This document shows, in pieces, positions 61,121 to 64,000 of a stretch of 64,000 nucleotides of DNA. Position 1 is the stretch's first letter. Every line of letters begins with the position of its first letter. The translations under genes and the position numbers were made by a program. Location: the NCBI GenBank assembly GCA_905205065.1, contig CAJLCI010000001.1, forward strand, positions 124,001 to 188,000, read 5' to 3'. The notes under the pieces are model-generated. The model worked only from the letters and a program-made list of their open reading frames with translations. It made no database searches and was not told the origin of the DNA. The DNA comes from an uncultured Eubacteriales bacterium. GTDB taxonomy: Bacteria > Bacillota > Clostridia > Oscillospirales > CAG-272.

Positions 61121-61232
61121 ACATCTTTACAGCCGAACATCTTTACAGCCGAACATCTTTGCAGCTGAACATCTTTGCAGCAAAACGTCTTTACAGTCGA
61201 ACACCTTTGCAGCCGAAAGTCTATACAGCCGA
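61121..61232. repeat. 16-bp tandem array, seven units
   Basis: acatctttacagccga twice, then variants acatctttgcagctga, acatctttgcagcaaa, acgtctttacagtcga, acacctttgcagccga and aagtctatacagccga, each 16 bp, from 61121 to 61232, with a partial copy after. The rest of 60976-61585 shows no gene; a TTGAAA-17-TATATG candidate promoter for gapdh lies near 61524. Confidence 0.93.
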
Positions 61233-61585
61233 AAGTCTTTTCACGCACCATCTTACAAACGGCGACATTTCGCTTTTAGTATCAGTAAAACCAGAAAAAC
61301 CGCAATCTTTTGCTGTCTGATTTGCAAGATCTCTCTTTCATCGAAACTAAACCTGCATCTTAGAGCATAAAGCTTTAAAGCATTTTACCATAAACCAGTC
61401 ATTTTTTCAATAAACACAATACAATCTTTTTCAAATAGCATGAATATTTAATTCTTGATATATACAAATAAGGTTAATTGTTACAATTTTTAAAAATTTT
61501 ATCTTTTCCCTTGTAAAACAATTGAAAATGAGTTAAAATACTTGTATATGTAAATATAAATATTTAATCCTGGAGGAACTATAAT

Positions 61586-62596
61586 ATGTCAGTTAAAGTT
61601 GCCATTAACGGTTTCGGTCGTATCGGCCGCCTTGCTTTCAGACAGATGTTTGAGGCAGAAGGATATGATGTAGTCGCAATCAACGACCTTACAAGTCCGA
61701 AAATGCTCGCACATCTTCTTAAATACGATTCAACACACGGCAGATACAATAAATCTGTAGAGGCTACAGAGGATTCTATCATTGTCGCAGGTAAGGAAAT
61801 TAAGATCTATGCAGAAAAGAATGCGGCAGATCTTCCCTGGGGTAAGCTCGATGTCGATGTTGTTCTTGAATGCACAGGTTTCTATACATCAAAGGAAAAG
61901 GCTTCCGCTCACATTCAGGCTGGCGCTAAAAAAGTTGTAATTTCCGCGCCCGCGGGAAATGATCTTCCTACAATCGTTTACAATGTAAACCAAAACACTC
62001 TTAAGGCATCGGATACTGTCATTTCAGCAGCTTCCTGTACAACAAACTGCCTCGCGCCGATGGCAAAAGCTCTCAACGATTTCGCTCCTGTACAGAGCGG
62101 TATAATGACAACGGTTCACGCTTACACAGGCGACCAGATGCCTCTTGACGGACCGCAGAGAAAAGGCGATCTCCGCCGTTCGCGCGCAGCTGCTATCAAT
62201 ATCGTTCCTAACTCCACAGGCGCTGCAAAGGCTATCGGTCTTGTAATTCCTGAGCTCAACGGCAAGCTTATCGGTTCGGCTCAGCGTGTTCCGACACCCA
62301 CAGGTTCGACCACAATCCTCGTCGCTGTAGTAAAAGGTAAGGACATAACCGCAGACGCTATCAATGCCGCTATGAAAGCAGCAGCTACAGAATCTTTTGA
62401 ATACAATGAGGATCAGATCGTTTCATCCGACATTATCGGTTCAACAGCAGGATCTATCTTCGACGCAACCCAGACCATGGTTGCAAAGATCGACGACGAC
62501 ACATACCAAGTACAGGTTGTTGCATGGTATGATAACGAAAACTCATACACCAGCCAGATGGTTCGCACAATCAAATATTTCGCAGAGCTTGCATAA
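61586..62596 (+). CDS. gap: Glyceraldehyde-3-phosphate dehydrogenase
   Basis: 336 aa. KVAINGFGRIGRLAFR is the NAD motif, SAASCTTNCLAP holds the catalytic Cys (about 152), TVHAYTGDQMPLDGPQRKGDLRRSRAAAINIVPNSTGAAKAIG and the C-terminal WYDNENSYTSQMVR follow. Main glycolytic enzyme, converting glyceraldehyde 3-phosphate to 1,3-bisphosphoglycerate. Strong ribosome site CTGGAGGA. Codon use is biased toward frequent codons, as expected of a highly expressed gene. Single-gene unit. Confidence 0.98.
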   Translation: MSVKVAINGFGRIGRLAFRQMFEAEGYDVVAINDLTSPKMLAHLLKYDSTHGRYNKSVEATEDSIIVAGKEIKIYAEKNAADLPWGKLDVDVVLECTGFYTSKEKASAHIQAGAKKVVISAPAGNDLPTIVYNVNQNTLKASDTVISAASCTTNCLAPMAKALNDFAPVQSGIMTTVHAYTGDQMPLDGPQRKGDLRRSRAAAINIVPNSTGAAKAIGLVIPELNGKLIGSAQRVPTPTGSTTILVAVVKGKDITADAINAAMKAAATESFEYNEDQIVSSDIIGSTAGSIFDATQTMVAKIDDDTYQVQVVAWYDNENSYTSQMVRTIKYFAELA

Positions 62597-62615
62597 GCTC
62601 CGTCATGTCTCTTAC

Positions 62616-62653
62616 GGCAGCCGTGTGTTTTGAAAACAGCGGCTGCCTTTTTT
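62616..62653 (+). terminator. Terminator after gapdh
   Basis: 8-bp stem ggcagccg (62616-62623) and cggctgcc (62640-62647) plus T6. The 270 bp to proC contain no other feature I can support. Confidence 0.93.
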
Positions 62654-62925
62654 GCTCCCACATCGACGGATGAAAGATAAATTCTACACTTTTCATGCTA
62701 TTTTCTATAGACTCATTTTCTGTCAATATATGTTTGATAATTTATTCATACAGAGTTTTAAAAAACGTGTTATAATAATTGAATAAGTATATGATAATTT
62801 TCTGATTAACTACATTTTTTACGCCGCGGCTAATCTAATCACAGCTTAGCGCCTTCGTATACCGCAGTTTAGCACGAAATTCAGTCTGAAAGACGGCTTA
62901 AAAAGAAAGGTCGGTATTTAATATA

Positions 62926-63732
62926 ATGAAAACTAAATATGCATTTTTAGGGGTCGGCAATATGGCGTCGGCGATTATAAAAGGACTTATGCTCGACGGA
63001 ACAGATCCGTCCGATACTATTCTATTCGATAAGGAAAAGAGTAAAATTTCGGACTTTGCAGAAAAGGGCTTCCGTTCCGCTGAATCAGCCGAGGAAGCAA
63101 TTAATTTTGCTGATTTTATCGTATTGGCAGTTCAGCCGCAAAATTTCGCTCAGCTTTTTGAAAATATACGAGGTATGAATACAGACGGAAAATGTTTTGT
63201 GTCAATAGCGGCAGGAATTTCAATAGAAAAAATTTGCAATCTGCTCGGACATGACGCGGCGGTAATACGTACAATGCCAAATGCCCCGCTTAGAATAGGC
63301 AAGGGCGTAACAGCGCTTACAAGAAACAGCCTGGTAAACGATAAAAGCTTTGCGGTAGTATGCAGGATGTTTTCTCGTATAGGTGAAATTCTGACTCTCA
63401 CAGAGGACAAAATGAACGCGGTTATAAGCGCAACGTCGAGCGCACCGGCATATGTTTATCTGTTTATCAAGTCAATTATGGACGCGGCAAAAGCAGAAGG
63501 AATTGAGCTCAGCGAGAAAGATATGAAAAACGTTATCTGCCGCATGGTTATAGGTTCTGCAGAGCTTATGATGAATTCTGATGACTCACCGGATGCGCTG
63601 ATAAAACGTGTTACAACGCCCGGAGGTACTACCGAACCCGCAGTAAAGGTTCTGAAGGAGCGCGGTATGCCCGAAATTATAGCCGAGGCAATGAGAGCGT
63701 GCGTTCAGAGAGCCGACGAACTGGGAAGATAA
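62926..63732 (+). CDS. proC: Pyrroline-5-carboxylate reductase
   Basis: 268 aa. YAFLGVGNMASAIIKGLM is the Rossmann motif, ADFIVLAVQPQNF, SIAAGISIEKICNLLG, VIRTMPNAPLRIGKGVTAL and the C-terminal SAPAYVYLFIKSIMDAAKAEG and TTPGGTTEPAVKVL are family motifs. Last step of proline synthesis, NAD(P)H-dependent. AAAGG lies about 15 nt before the ATG, a rather long gap. Confidence 0.96.
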   Translation: MKTKYAFLGVGNMASAIIKGLMLDGTDPSDTILFDKEKSKISDFAEKGFRSAESAEEAINFADFIVLAVQPQNFAQLFENIRGMNTDGKCFVSIAAGISIEKICNLLGHDAAVIRTMPNAPLRIGKGVTALTRNSLVNDKSFAVVCRMFSRIGEILTLTEDKMNAVISATSSAPAYVYLFIKSIMDAAKAEGIELSEKDMKNVICRMVIGSAELMMNSDDSPDALIKRVTTPGGTTEPAVKVLKERGMPEIIAEAMRACVQRADELGR

Positions 63733-63811
63733 AAACTGCATAGAAAATAATTCCGCCGAATATATATGGTATATCAACGTTACAAAAATACCGAAAGGAA
63801 AAAGATGTACC

Positions 63812-64000
63812 ATGATGGCAGGAGAAGAAAGATACAGGAGAATACATACAGTATTTACGGCCGCCGCCGCGCTGTTTTTTATCGCCGGAATAATCACTGA
63901 ATTTTACCTGAAAAAGACGGACATGCATGTCTCGGATTATCTCGGCAATTTCATATGGAATTTTAAGGACAGCTCCGGTTTTGAATCCTGCGCCGTATTT
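63812..64000 (+). CDS. Membrane protein, truncated at the window edge
   Basis: 63 codons visible. MMAGEERYRRIHTVFTAAAALFFIAGIITEF begins with a basic stretch and one membrane helix (15-30) and the frame stays open to the end. It resembles small stage II sporulation-type membrane proteins in layout only, not enough to name. GAAAGGAAA precedes the ATG pair at 63812. It follows proC by 79 bp. Confidence 0.6.
   Translation, partial: MMAGEERYRRIHTVFTAAAALFFIAGIITEFYLKKTDMHVSDYLGNFIWNFKDSSGFESCAVF

Noticed and set aside
61521..61550. Firm promoter call for gapdh
   Set aside because: TTGAAA-17-TATATG is present, but the -10 is weak and other AT-rich choices exist nearby, so it is only mentioned.

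Overview
The window looks like chromosomal DNA of an anaerobic, spore-forming low-G+C Gram-positive, most likely a member of the Clostridia. The signs are strong AGGAGG-type ribosome binding sites, Gram-positive ribosomal operon order with type-Z S14 and a KOW protein between map and infA, a SipL-like DUF3794/LysM protein, a SpoIIQ-like LytM protein, an AbrB/SpoVT regulator with a zinc-ribbon tail, a PyrR attenuator and a 6S RNA. No taxon below class is claimed.

Layout. 1-6.0 kb (minus): 5' part of pnp, rpsO, an orphan solute-binding lipoprotein, cysS and cysE. 6.0-11.2 kb (plus): radical SAM protein, 2[4Fe-4S] ferredoxin, DUF1292 protein, 6S RNA, SipL-like protein. 11.6-15 kb (minus): acyltransferase, cell-wall amidase, aldose epimerase-like protein. 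15.2-23.3 kb (plus): PyrR-controlled pyrR-uracil permease unit, cytidine-deaminase-like protein, MFS transporter, acyl carrier protein, mannitol-1-phosphate dehydrogenase-like protein, CE15-like esterase, purine nucleoside phosphorylase. 24-28.7 kb (minus): a sugar operon (archaeal-style triosephosphate isomerase homologue, FGGY kinase, fucose-isomerase-like protein, alpha/beta hydrolase). 28.9-35.5 kb: surface proteins, VanZ, an XRE regulator, D-amino acid transaminase and tRNA-dihydrouridine synthase. 35.9-52.7 kb (minus): the S10-spc-alpha ribosomal superoperon from rpsJ to rplQ. 53.2-57.6 kb: abrB-like gene, SpoIIQ-like gene, and a second FGGY kinase divergent from a class II aldolase. 57.6-59.9 kb: 2.3 kb without a convincing gene but full of promoters, terminators, hairpins and duplicated segments. 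59.9-64 kb: PAS-like protein (minus), gapdh, proC and a truncated membrane protein.

The most unusual content is noncoding. Six intergenic copies of a roughly 100-130 nt element share short conserved words joined by hairpins whose stems change by compensatory substitutions (2894, 6103, 23766, 24736, 31884, 33360). Several intergenic tandem arrays have periods of 14-19 bp but unrelated unit sequences. The 57.6-59.9 kb region holds a transcription unit with no clear ORF, a compact small-RNA unit on the other strand, and two copies each of a covarying hairpin and a GNRA-capped hairpin module. Inside the ribosomal cluster, infA has no ATG/GTG/TTG start at the expected N terminus (CTG is best placed behind the Shine-Dalgarno), S3 ends in a Gly/Arg-rich repeat tail, L17 ends in a Lys/Glu/Ala-rich tail, and three spacers are unusually long. 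All identifications come from reading motifs; no database search was run.
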